Source: Deinococcus malanensis
GTDB taxonomy: Bacteria > Deinococcota > Deinococci > Deinococcales > Deinococcaceae
Assembly (NCBI RefSeq): GCF_014647655.1
Contig: NZ_BMPP01000028.1
Coordinates: 1 to 25,767, forward strand
Direction of reading: 5' to 3'
DNA: 25,767 bases
Shown here: one piece after another, positions 8,774-16,233 of the stretch
How the letters are laid out: each line of letters starts with the position of its first letter
Numbering within the stretch: the first letter of the stretch is position 1
The notes under the pieces: model-generated
Databases searched by the model: none
What the model saw: only the letters and a program-made list of their open reading frames with translations
What the model was told of the DNA's origin: nothing
Position numbers and translations under genes: made by a program

Positions 8774-11059
8774 TCATTCCAGCGGCGACTGGGTGCTGCG
8801 TGGCGTGACCTTCCAAGCACGTTCACGGCGGAACTCCTTGATCTGGGCCACCACGGCGAGGAGATTCTTGAACGGCGTGTAGAACACCGACGAGACAACC
8901 AGATAGAACCAGAACCAGCCTCTGCGCCCCTTGAACGACGCATCGGCCTGCCGATAGGCGAACAGAGCCTGCCAGGGCCCGACGCTCAGTGTGAAGACCG
9001 TCGTCAGCACGAACACCGGAATGGCCCAATCGACCTGACGGTCATCGACCAGCAGCCAGTACCCGAGGATTGGGAACATCTGCACCGACAGCACCGGATA
9101 GAACTCGCGCCAGCCCAGCAGATGAAAAAAGCCCAGCTTCTGACGCAGGGTCAGGTGCCTGGAACGCAGGCCAAGGGGCAGGTGCTTGAGGCTCACCTGA
9201 AACCAGCCCTGGGCCCAGCGTAGCCGCTGGTTGGTCAGGGCGCCCAGAGTGGCGGGCGCCAGCTCACGCGAGACCAGGTAAGGGTCATTGGCAATCTTGT
9301 ATCCGGCCTCAACACTTCTGAGCGCCGAATCAATGTCTTCGGTGAGCATGGAGCCGTGCATCCGGATTTTGCGCAGCAACTTTGTCTTCCAGTAGCCGTT
9401 GCTGCCTCCAAAGATGCCGAAGCCATGCATTCGCGCGCGGCCGGGATGGCTGACCGCGTAGATGCTCTCAAATTCCACCGCAACCATCCGTGCCACCCAA
9501 CTCTCCTCACCATTGCGAATCACGCAGTGGCCCTGCACCACGTCCCAGCCACTCGAAAGCCATCGCCATGCCCGGCGGAAACTGTCGGCGTCCGGCTGGT
9601 GATCCGCGTCAAACACGGCAGTGACCTCACCCGTGACGATCGCCAGGGCGGCATTGACGTTCTGGGCCTTGCTGGTACTGCCTTCCACACGGAATGGCAC
9701 GAACCGTGGATCCCGCTCGGCCAGGGCCCGCAGGGCCGCTTCTACTGGCAGATCCCTGGGAGTGTTGTACGCCAGGATGACCTGTAAGCCGGCTGGGTAG
9801 TCGATTCGCAGAAACGCGTCGATGGTTTCCTCTACCGTCGCAGCCTCGTTCGGAAGGTAGGCGGCGATGATCGCGCTTGCCCTGGGGTAGGGGCTTTGCG
9901 GCTCTTCCGGAGGCTGCTGCGGGTTCAGGGCTAGAAAGCCTTCAAGCAGAATGAACGCCGCTGTGCCAAGCAGCGCGGTCGCCACAGCCAGGTACGCCCA
10001 GTCGGTCACATCAAGGCCAATCCGGGCCAGAAACGCATAGAGAAAAAACGGAATGACGACCAGCAGGACGTTGACCGCTATTACCTGGGCCGGCAGCCTC
10101 AACTTTTCGCGCAGCTGGGCATACCGTTTGGGTTTCGCTTCCCGGCGGGAGTGCACCTGTGGGTCGTACAGCACGGGCTGGAGGTCCAGGTGAGCCGCCG
10201 CGTAGCGGGCGGCGGTGTCGGCACGCCCGAGGAAGTTATCGGGATCCAGGCCGGGGCGGTACTGTGCCAGTCCGATGGAGGGCGTCAGCCTCAGCAGGTC
10301 TCCGTGGTACGAAAAGGAATGTTCCACCAGCCGCAGACTGGCTTCCCGTGCCCGGCTGAGCGCGGTTTCAGGTGTGGTGTTGGGAGCCAGTACATGAAAG
10401 TGGCCTTTCCGGTCGTGCGACAGCACAGTGAGCGGCCCGGCCAGTTCACGCAGCACCCGCATGGTCTGGTTGGCGATCACCGTGTCGAGCTGGGAACCAA
10501 AGCGCTGGCGGAGCACCGGCAGCTCTTCGAAGGCCAGTGAAGCGAGCATCAGAGGATCACCGGTCACGCGGGCCCGCTCCATCTCACGCAGCATAGGGGC
10601 GAGCATCGCCTGGACCGTCATGATGCCGGTTCGTCGGTCGCGGGCCAGGGTCCAGGCGGGCACCGGGGGGCGGGCCAGCTTGACCCGGATGCGCGCCATC
10701 AGTTCCGGCATGTTGAAGGGCCGGGAGACGAAATCGTCAGCGCCGGCATCCAGCGCGTGAATGACGTCCTGCATGCCTTCCTTGTTCATCACCAGGATGA
10801 TGGGCACCGCCTCAACGGATGGATCCTGACGGACCCGCCGAGTGAACGCCACGCCATCAAGGTGTTGTGCGCAGGTTGTGACGATCAGGTCAGGCCGGTG
10901 GTCGCACAGCATCTCGAAGCCACGGTGCTCGTCGGCGGCTGAGTGCACTTCAAACGATTCGTCGCGCAGGGCCGCACACAGGGCCTCGCATTCATCGACG
11001 TCGGGTTCGACAACCAGAATTAAAGGGGGGGCCACTGTGGTGGAAACTGCCTGAGTCAC
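8774..11059 (-). CDS. Pseudo-receiver / degenerate GGDEF / family 2 polysaccharide synthase fusion
   Basis: A 761-residue protein. Residues 10-125 form a receiver-like domain, but the phospho-acceptor position is Thr62 (DLIVTTCAQHLDG) and the conserved Lys is Arg113 (FVSRPF). Residues 135-300 align with a GGDEF domain (D-RRTGIM opening, TPSIGLAQY, RADTAARYAA), yet the signature reads RKGHF (217-221) and no RxxD inhibitory site precedes it. Two membrane segments (about 325-347, 352-378) lead into a processive glycosyltransferase with DADHQ (Asp484, Asp486), TED (573-575) and QRLRW (611-615), then further membrane helices. It should polymerise and export a sugar chain from a nucleotide-sugar; the sugar is not evident. 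The GTG start has GGAG 6 nt upstream. It is divergent from the riboswitch-led GH30 gene. No PilZ domain is visible. Confidence 0.87.
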   Translation of the reverse strand: MTQAVSTTVAPPLILVVEPDVDECEALCAALRDESFEVHSAADEHRGFEMLCDHRPDLIVTTCAQHLDGVAFTRRVRQDPSVEAVPIILVMNKEGMQDVIHALDAGADDFVSRPFNMPELMARIRVKLARPPVPAWTLARDRRTGIMTVQAMLAPMLREMERARVTGDPLMLASLAFEELPVLRQRFGSQLDTVIANQTMRVLRELAGPLTVLSHDRKGHFHVLAPNTTPETALSRAREASLRLVEHSFSYHGDLLRLTPSIGLAQYRPGLDPDNFLGRADTAARYAAAHLDLQPVLYDPQVHSRREAKPKRYAQLREKLRLPAQVIAVNVLLVVIPFFLYAFLARIGLDVTDWAYLAVATALLGTAAFILLEGFLALNPQQPPEEPQSPYPRASAIIAAYLPNEAATVEETIDAFLRIDYPAGLQVILAYNTPRDLPVEAALRALAERDPRFVPFRVEGSTSKAQNVNAALAIVTGEVTAVFDADHQPDADSFRRAWRWLSSGWDVVQGHCVIRNGEESWVARMVAVEFESIYAVSHPGRARMHGFGIFGGSNGYWKTKLLRKIRMHGSMLTEDIDSALRSVEAGYKIANDPYLVSRELAPATLGALTNQRLRWAQGWFQVSLKHLPLGLRSRHLTLRQKLGFFHLLGWREFYPVLSVQMFPILGYWLLVDDRQVDWAIPVFVLTTVFTLSVGPWQALFAYRQADASFKGRRGWFWFYLVVSSVFYTPFKNLLAVVAQIKEFRRERAWKVTPRSTQSPLE

Positions 11060-11140
11060 GGTTCGCTCCGAAGATAGGGATCTGACGAGAAAATTAGATT
11101 AGCATTAAATGACTAATTATTCACAGATAATGACCTCTTT

Positions 11141-11154
11141 CGTGAAGTTTCACG
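11141..11154. promoter_or_regulatory. 14-bp palindrome CGTGAAGTTTCACG, candidate operator
   Basis: CGTGAA and TTCACG form a perfect inverted repeat with a 2-bp spacer between the two divergent genes. Beside it lies an AT-rich block (about 11090-11130) that probably contains the minus-strand promoter. A related half-site TTCACA occurs near 11120. The cognate protein is unknown. Confidence 0.4.
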
Positions 11155-11236
11155 CATTGGTGGAGTTGCTGCGAGAGAGAACTGTGTGAGCCGCTAATTA
11201 GACTTTGACCATCTCGGCCTGCCGAGAAACGATTCC

Positions 11237-11313
11237 TTCGACCGAACCGGCAAACCCGCTGCAAAGCGGGGACGCAAAGCCACGGGGCCCCCTGGGTCAG
11301 CCGAGCCACCGAA
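11237..11313 (+). promoter_or_regulatory. Cyclic-di-GMP-I (GEMM) riboswitch
   Basis: The leader contains the conserved core of the class I c-di-GMP aptamer: GGCAAACC at 11249-11256, a P2 helix CCCGCT/AGCGGG closed by a GCAA tetraloop (11255-11270), then GACGCAAAGCC (11271-11281), a second GC-rich arm (about 11282-11300), and a closing strand ending ACCGAA that can pair with TTCG at 11237-11240. The GNRA loop and the GACGCAAAGCC segment are the diagnostic parts of the family. It lies directly upstream of the GH30 start codon (11324). A small hairpin (TCTCGG/CCGAGA, 11212-11227) precedes it. The direction of control, on or off, cannot be read from sequence alone. Confidence 0.88.
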
Positions 11314-11323
11314 ACGAGCCCCC

Positions 11324-12799
11324 ATGAACCTGAAAACAAATCTGCTGTTTGCATCCATCGTTCTGGCCCTGACGGCCTGTTCACAGTCCCTTCCTCAAGT
11401 CCCGGCGTTGGGCGACCCGTTAGTTCAGGCAGCCCGCACAACGCAGACAACCCGCACGGCACAGATCTGGCTGACCACGCCCGACGGCCGTCAGAAAATC
11501 GCGGCCCAGCCCGGCGTCGCTTTCAAATCGGGGGTCACTCCTGTGTCCGGCGCGGTGACGGTGGACCCGAAGGTCACCTACCAGAGCATCAAAGGATTCG
11601 GTGCCGCACTGACCGAGTCAAGCGCCTACCTCATGACCGACAAAATGTCGGGCACCCAGCGCAGCGCCCTGCTCAGGCAGCTGTTCGATCCGGCCGGCGG
11701 CATCGGCCTGAGTTACGTCCGCATTCCGCTGGGGGCCAGTGACTTCGCGCGTTCGAGCTACACCTACCACGACCTTCCGGCGGGAGTGGTGGACGAATCG
11801 CTGACCAGCTTCAGTCTGGCCCGCGATGAACAGTACGTCCTGCCGCTGGCCCGCGACATCCGGGCCACCAGCCCGGAGGTCCGGTTTATGGGCACGCCCT
11901 GGAGCGCGCCCGCCTGGATGAAGGACACGGCTCACCTAAACGGCGGGCAACTCCTGCCTGAATGGCGGTCCGCCTATTCGAACTATCTGCTGCGGGCGGT
12001 CCAGGGTTACGCCCAGAGTGGCGTTCCTCTGGACATGCTGACCCTGCAGAATGAACCGCGCCATGAAACCGGCGGCTACCCCAGCATGCGCCTGGAACCG
12101 GCCGACGCGGCGGGACTGGTCAAACAGCTGGCTCCGGCACTGCAGAACGCGGGACTGCAGACAGGCCTTCTGGGCTGGGACCACAACTGGGACGATACGT
12201 CCTACCCGCTGGCGCTACTGGGCGATCAGGGTGCCCGCGACGCGCTGGCGGGAACGGCGTTTCACTGTTACGGCGGTGACGTCAGCGCCCAGTCGAAGAT
12301 TCGCGACGCCTATCCCGACAAGGACGTGTACTTCACCGAGTGCAGCGGCGGTGGCTGGGCCACAAACTGGGGAAACAACCTCGCGTGGAACGTGCAGCAC
12401 CTCGTGATCGGCGCCACCCGCAACTGGGCCAGGACCGTGCTGCTGTGGAATCTGGCGCTCGACCCTCAGGGTGGCCCGACCAACGGTGGGTGCAGCAACT
12501 GCCGTGGCGTGGTGACAGTGGATCCGGCTTCGGGCGGGGTCACCCTCAACGAGGAGTACTACGCGTTGGGTCACGCTGCCAGGTTCGTGCGGCCCGGTGC
12601 CGTGCGTATCGCGTCGGCAAGCTACGGCGCCGGCAACATCCAGACTGTGGCGTTCCGTAATCCCGACGGCACACGCGCCCTGATCGTCCTCAACGGGTCG
12701 TCCTCGAACCGCAAGGTGCAGGTGGTGGAAAACGGCGCAGGCTTTACCTACACCCTGCCCGCGGGAGCCGTAGCGACCATAACCTGGCCTGCCTCCTGA
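11324..12799 (+). CDS. Glycoside hydrolase family 30 lipoprotein
   Basis: A 491-residue extracytoplasmic glycosidase. The signal peptide ends in a lipobox LTAC (Cys19), so it should be lipid-anchored. The (beta/alpha)8 domain shows GH30 features: GFGAALTESSA (91-101), YVRIPLGASDF (131-141), LTLQNEP with acid/base Glu244, and VYFTECSGG with nucleophile Glu339. A C-terminal beta-sandwich with VAFRNPDGTRALIVLNGSS is usual for the family. Family members cleave beta-1,6-glucans, glucosylceramide or xylans; the substrate here is unassigned. The gene follows a c-di-GMP riboswitch and faces away from a polysaccharide synthase, so trimming or release of that polymer is a reasonable inference. No standard ribosome-binding site lies before the ATG. 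Confidence 0.9.
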   Translation: MNLKTNLLFASIVLALTACSQSLPQVPALGDPLVQAARTTQTTRTAQIWLTTPDGRQKIAAQPGVAFKSGVTPVSGAVTVDPKVTYQSIKGFGAALTESSAYLMTDKMSGTQRSALLRQLFDPAGGIGLSYVRIPLGASDFARSSYTYHDLPAGVVDESLTSFSLARDEQYVLPLARDIRATSPEVRFMGTPWSAPAWMKDTAHLNGGQLLPEWRSAYSNYLLRAVQGYAQSGVPLDMLTLQNEPRHETGGYPSMRLEPADAAGLVKQLAPALQNAGLQTGLLGWDHNWDDTSYPLALLGDQGARDALAGTAFHCYGGDVSAQSKIRDAYPDKDVYFTECSGGGWATNWGNNLAWNVQHLVIGATRNWARTVLLWNLALDPQGGPTNGGCSNCRGVVTVDPASGGVTLNEEYYALGHAARFVRPGAVRIASASYGAGNIQTVAFRNPDGTRALIVLNGSSSNRKVQVVENGAGFTYTLPAGAVATITWPAS

Positions 12800-12920
12800 G
12801 GTGTGCCTGAAGAGGTCTGGCAGTCAGCGGACAGGTGCAGGGCAGGCATTCAAGAAGGCAGACTTCCCAACGTGAAACTGAAAAGTTCCGCCGGAGTCCG
12901 GCAGCCTGCCCTCCCGATTC

Positions 12921-12972
12921 GGAGACCAGGCAAGAGCGCGGGGCGAACCCCGGCCTGGGCTGGTCTCCTTTT
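12921..12972 (+). terminator. Intrinsic terminator downstream of the GH30 gene
   Basis: GGAGACCAG (12921-12929) pairs with CTGGTCTCC (12960-12968), with an inner CGGGG/CCCCG hairpin, followed directly by TTTT. Placed to end the GH30 transcript. Confidence 0.65.
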
Positions 12973-12984
12973 GTAACCCACAGG

Positions 12985-13013
12985 CCCGGTCTCCCGCCAA
13001 GGAGACCGGGTTT
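12985..13013 (+). terminator. Second hairpin with T-run, tandem terminator
   Basis: CCCGGTCTCC (12985-12994) pairs perfectly with GGAGACCGGG (13001-13010) around a 6-nt loop, followed by TTT. Its core GGTCTCC/GGAGACC is the same as in the preceding hairpin. It also lies just past the stop of the convergent 98-residue gene. Confidence 0.6.
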
Positions 13014-13036
13014 GGGCGCTGGTGCTGCCCAGGGTT

Positions 13037-13333
13037 TTATACGACCCAGTGCCAGTCCTGCAGGTAAGTGGTGAAGTCGCGCAGCATGGCGGCGGGATCC
13101 TCCCGGGTGCTGGCGTCCAGGCTGGTCTGCCATGCACTGGTTTGCTCTGTGGTGAGCGCACTGAGTGGCGCCGCGCCGCCCAGAAAATCGTCCAGGTCTT
13201 CCAGCAGGGCTTCGTAGCGCGCCCGGAGCCAGGGCTGCTGGCGCGTGACCTCGTTCAAGAAGTCTTCTGCGGCATGCTCGAGCCGCACGGTGCGCCCCAC
13301 GATCCAGGGGGCCCTGGAGGCCAGCGCGGTCAT
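13037..13333 (-). CDS. Small protein of unknown function, coupled to PhoX
   Basis: A 98-residue, acidic, mostly helical protein with no signal peptide or membrane segment. Its ATG overlaps the phoX stop (ATGA, 13330-13333), so it is co-translated with the phosphatase. The pattern of an AAEDFLNEV helix, a central LLEDLDDFLG helix, then LSALTTEQTSAWQ and a final aromatic-rich LRDFTTYLQDWHW helix is reminiscent of the SAM-like core-binding domain of tyrosine recombinases, but no catalytic domain follows and the likeness is only by eye. Tandem hairpins lie just beyond its stop. Confidence 0.65.
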   Translation of the reverse strand: MTALASRAPWIVGRTVRLEHAAEDFLNEVTRQQPWLRARYEALLEDLDDFLGGAAPLSALTTEQTSAWQTSLDASTREDPAAMLRDFTTYLQDWHWVV

Positions 13334-15036
13334 GCCTGCCTCCAGCCAGGGAAGCCCTCGATGGCGACCAGGGTCGGGCGCGGAATGCGGGTGCCCTCCT
13401 TGGCGGCAAAGGTGCTGGTGAGCTTGTCCAGGCTCTCGCTGTCCTCGCCGGGATGCTGCACCGCCACAAACAGCGTCTTGCCGTCAGGGCTGAAGACCGG
13501 GCCGGTCAGCTCGGCGTCCACCGGACCAACGGCGAAGCGGTAGGCCTTGCCCGTATTGGGGCCCTCGGTCGGGAAGAAGAACATGGCGTTGTTGCCGTGG
13601 TAGGCCTTGATCGGGTTGGTGCCCAGGTCGCTGTTGTCGGTGACCATCCACAGGTTGCCGTAAGGGTCGAAGACCAGGTTGTCGGGACTGGCAAAGCCGC
13701 TCTGGGGACCTCCGTAGGCGAAGACCTCCCACAGGAAGGTGGTGGCTGCCGGATCACGGTCTTTTTCGGTCCATCGGATGATCTGCCCGAAGAAGTTCCC
13801 GTGGCGGCTGTTGTTGGTCAGCGCGGCGTACAGGTCCCCGGTGCGCGGATGAATCTCGATGTCCTCCGGGCGGTCGACCGGAGTGCCTCCCACGGCCAGC
13901 GCTGCGGCTCGCGCGTCGGCCAGCACCTCGGCCTGCGACGTGAACAGGGGCTTGTCGCCGGCTTTGGCCTCCTGCAGCTTTTTGTTGCGGGCATAGTCGA
14001 GCAGAACCCAGCTGCCGTTGCCGAAGTTGGCCACGTACAGGTCGCCGTCGGCCAGCAGATCACGGCTGGCGTTGCGGTCGGCGGGGTTGTAGCGGTCACG
14101 GCTGATGAACTTGTAGATGCAGGAGTCCTGCATATCGTCACCCATGTAGGCGACCACGCGGCCGTCGCGGGCCAGGGTCACCGCGGCGTTCTCGTGCCGG
14201 AAGCGGCCCATGCCGGTGCGCTTCTTGGGGGTCCAGGCCGGGTCGAAGGGGTCGATCTCGGTGACCCAGCCCTGGTGCATGGCCTCGTAGCCGCTGCCGG
14301 CCCAGGCCTTCTGGTAGCCGTCGACGTTTTCCTCGCAGGTGAGCAGGGTGCCCCAGGGGGTCTGCCCGCCCGAGCAGTTGCCCACGCTGCCCTTGACCAT
14401 GGTGGCCCCCTTCACGACCGCCGAGCCGCGCACCGGACCGGTCAGTTCGATGGGTGTAAACGCGTCGATGCGGCGGTTGCGCGGGTCCATCACGACCTTC
14501 CACTCGCGGCCTTCCTTGCGCACCCGCACCACGCTGACGCCGACATCCTGCATCTCGGCCTGGATCTGCTTCGCCGTGCGTTCCTTGGTGTCGCCGCCCA
14601 CGAACATGGGGTTGGCGTACTCGTGGTTGATGGTCAGCAGCGCTTCGGTGCTGCTCTTGCCGCCCTGCAGCATGTCGATGGGAAAATAGCCCACGAAGTC
14701 GTGGTTGAAGCCCAGGGTGCGGCCGTCCGGCGTGAAGGTCTCACCCCAGGGGGCCAGCACCTGATAGCGGTAGCCGCGCGGCAGCGTCAAGGCATCGGCA
14801 GCGGTGGGCTCAATCGGCGTGAAGGGCGGGAAGGCCCGGGGCTGGAGCTTCTGGGTGTCCGGGGTCACTGGCGCGCCGTTGTTCGCGGTGGCCTGCGCGT
14901 CGCTGAAGGCCACCGGCAGGCTGACGGCCGCGGCGGCGCCGGCCACGGTCCCCAGGGCGCTGCGGCGGGTGAGCTGCCGGGACAGCAGGCGGTGCCAGAC
15001 ACTTGTTTCGACCGGTGATTGCGTCATGACCTGCAT
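13330..15036 (-). CDS. phoX: PhoX-type (DUF839) alkaline phosphatase, Tat-exported
   Basis: A 568-residue secreted phosphatase that would release phosphate from phosphomonoesters. A twin-arginine signal, TRRSALGT (residues 23-30) followed by an Ala-rich segment, indicates folded export, as expected for a metalloenzyme with an Fe/Ca cofactor. Family hallmarks are LLTINHEYANP (133-143), NCSGGQTPWGT-LLTCEEN (220-237, Cys221 corresponding to the iron-ligand cysteine of PhoX), GRFRHENAAV and RPEDIEIHPRTGDLYAALTN. Two ATGs, at 15036 and 15027, are possible and neither has a strong ribosome-binding site. The promoter region holds 11-bp-period TCAGC repeats, and a response regulator/kinase pair lies nearby, consistent with phosphate control. 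It is divergent from a serine hydrolase and coupled to a 98-residue gene. Confidence 0.92.
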   Translation of the reverse strand: MQVMTQSPVETSVWHRLLSRQLTRRSALGTVAGAAAAVSLPVAFSDAQATANNGAPVTPDTQKLQPRAFPPFTPIEPTAADALTLPRGYRYQVLAPWGETFTPDGRTLGFNHDFVGYFPIDMLQGGKSSTEALLTINHEYANPMFVGGDTKERTAKQIQAEMQDVGVSVVRVRKEGREWKVVMDPRNRRIDAFTPIELTGPVRGSAVVKGATMVKGSVGNCSGGQTPWGTLLTCEENVDGYQKAWAGSGYEAMHQGWVTEIDPFDPAWTPKKRTGMGRFRHENAAVTLARDGRVVAYMGDDMQDSCIYKFISRDRYNPADRNASRDLLADGDLYVANFGNGSWVLLDYARNKKLQEAKAGDKPLFTSQAEVLADARAAALAVGGTPVDRPEDIEIHPRTGDLYAALTNNSRHGNFFGQIIRWTEKDRDPAATTFLWEVFAYGGPQSGFASPDNLVFDPYGNLWMVTDNSDLGTNPIKAYHGNNAMFFFPTEGPNTGKAYRFAVGPVDAELTGPVFSPDGKTLFVAVQHPGEDSESLDKLTSTFAAKEGTRIPRPTLVAIEGFPGWRQA

Positions 15037-15050
15037 GCTCGGGACCCGCC

Positions 15051-15094
15051 GTCAGCCCCGCGTCAGCGCCGCGTATCCCCCGTGTCAGCCGGCC
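15051..15094 (-). promoter_or_regulatory. Direct repeats with 11-bp period, Pho-box-like operator
   Basis: On the plus strand GTCAGCCCCGC (15051), GTCAGCGCCGC (15062), a diverged GTATCCCCCGT (15073) and GTCAGCCGGCC (15084) follow one another at exactly 11 bp. Read toward phoX the core is GCTGAC. PhoB/OmpR-family regulators bind head-to-tail repeats with this spacing. The site lies between phoX and the divergent serine hydrolase and could serve both. Confidence 0.6.
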
Positions 15095-15101
15095 GGTGAG
15101 C

Positions 15102-15107
15102 TACCGT
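15102..15107 (+). promoter_or_regulatory. -10 element TACCGT, leaderless type
   Basis: TACCGT is followed by 6 nt and then the ATG at 15114. It decides that start over the in-frame GTG at 15096. The same TACCGT-N6-ATG occurs at 18472. Confidence 0.55.
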
Positions 15108-15113
15108 GAGCGC

Positions 15114-16106
15114 ATGCAGATTCCCGACCGCACCGCCGAGGTGCTTGCTCAGGCTGTTGCCCAGGGCCTGCCCGGGGCCGCCCTGGGTGTGGTGAACCTT
15201 CAGGGACAGCGCGCCGCCCTGGTCCTTGGACAGGCCCAGATCTTCCCCGAGCCTGTGCCGCTGGATCAGGACATGTGGTGGGATTTGGCCAGCCTGACCA
15301 AGCCGCTGTTCACCGCTCGGCAGGTGCTGCGCGCCACCGGCGAGGGGCGACTGGACCTGGACGACCCTCTTCAGGCGCATCTGCCGGACCTCGCCTGGAT
15401 GCAGGGCAGTGCGCTGAATTCCCGCACGCTGCGGCAGCTGATGACCCACACTGCGGGCCTGCCGGCCTGGGCGCCGATGTACACCTGGGGCGACACCGCC
15501 ACCATCCGCGCCCGGCTGCTGCAGGAGCCCTGGGTGCTCGACGAGCCCGGCGAGGTGCGGTATTCGGACCTGGGCTACCTGCTGCTGGGACGGGTGCTGG
15601 AGCGGGTGTATGGGCAGCCGCTGCGTGACTTTGTGCTCGAAGCAGGCCTGACTTTCATGCCTGAACCCTCGCGCAGCGTGGCCACCGAGCGCTGCGCCTG
15701 GCGCGAGCGGGTCCTGCGCGGAGAAACCCATGACGAGAACGCCGCGGCGCACGGGGGCGTGGCCGGCCACGCCGGGCTGTTCGGCACCCTGGACGGAGTG
15801 CTTGACCAGGCGGAAGCCCTGCTGCGGGGAAGCTGGCTGGGTGCCGCTGCGCTCTCAGCCGCCACCCGCCCGTATGCGCCGGGCCGCACCCTGGCATTCG
15901 TGCAGGCCCAGCCCGGCTGGAGCGGCGGCGGCCTGACGTCGCCGGATGCATACGGACACACCGGCTTTACCGGCACCGGCCTGTGGGTGGACCCTCCACA
16001 CGGTCTGGCCTGGGTGCTGCTGACCAACCGGGTTCATCCCACGCGGCACGCGGGCACAGATATCCAAGCGCTGCGCCGTGCAGTCGGCAACACCCTGCTG
16101 GCCTGA
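15114..16106 (+). CDS. Beta-lactamase-family serine hydrolase
   Basis: A 330-residue protein of the class C beta-lactamase / penicillin-binding-like esterase family. SLTK (Ser60, Lys63) is the nucleophile motif, YSD (150-152) stands for YxN, and HTG (282-284) is the third motif. The stretch HDENAAAHGGVAGHAGLFG (207-225) is characteristic of a subgroup often linked to cell-wall or muropeptide metabolism. No signal peptide is evident, so it is probably cytoplasmic and may act as an esterase or amidase on small substrates. The chosen ATG fits the TACCGT promoter. It shares its upstream region, with the 11-bp repeats, with the divergent phoX. Substrate not known. Confidence 0.82.
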   Translation: MQIPDRTAEVLAQAVAQGLPGAALGVVNLQGQRAALVLGQAQIFPEPVPLDQDMWWDLASLTKPLFTARQVLRATGEGRLDLDDPLQAHLPDLAWMQGSALNSRTLRQLMTHTAGLPAWAPMYTWGDTATIRARLLQEPWVLDEPGEVRYSDLGYLLLGRVLERVYGQPLRDFVLEAGLTFMPEPSRSVATERCAWRERVLRGETHDENAAAHGGVAGHAGLFGTLDGVLDQAEALLRGSWLGAAALSAATRPYAPGRTLAFVQAQPGWSGGGLTSPDAYGHTGFTGTGLWVDPPHGLAWVLLTNRVHPTRHAGTDIQALRRAVGNTLLA

Positions 16107-16233
16107 GGGCTGCCCGGTGTTCAGACCGAGGCGGTATTGGCGTAGTGCATGCCCTCTGGGCGAAAGGGCTGGTTTCTCCGGCAGGTTCCTGACCGCTCAG
16201 TGGCAAGGCTGCAGTGTGGTGCGCGGGCCCCTC

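Noticed and set aside
8883..11059. Active diguanylate cyclase in the synthase fusion
   Set aside because: The domain is GGDEF-like by position, but its signature is RKGHF, so catalytic activity is not supported.
12744..13469. 241-codon minus-strand frame across the GH30 end and the phoX end
   Set aside because: It overlaps two real genes and the terminator hairpins, and has an Arg/Pro-rich shadow composition.
13453..15018. Long plus-strand open frame opposite phoX
   Set aside because: A Val/Gly/His-rich antisense shadow; the minus strand carries clear PhoX motifs and a Tat signal.
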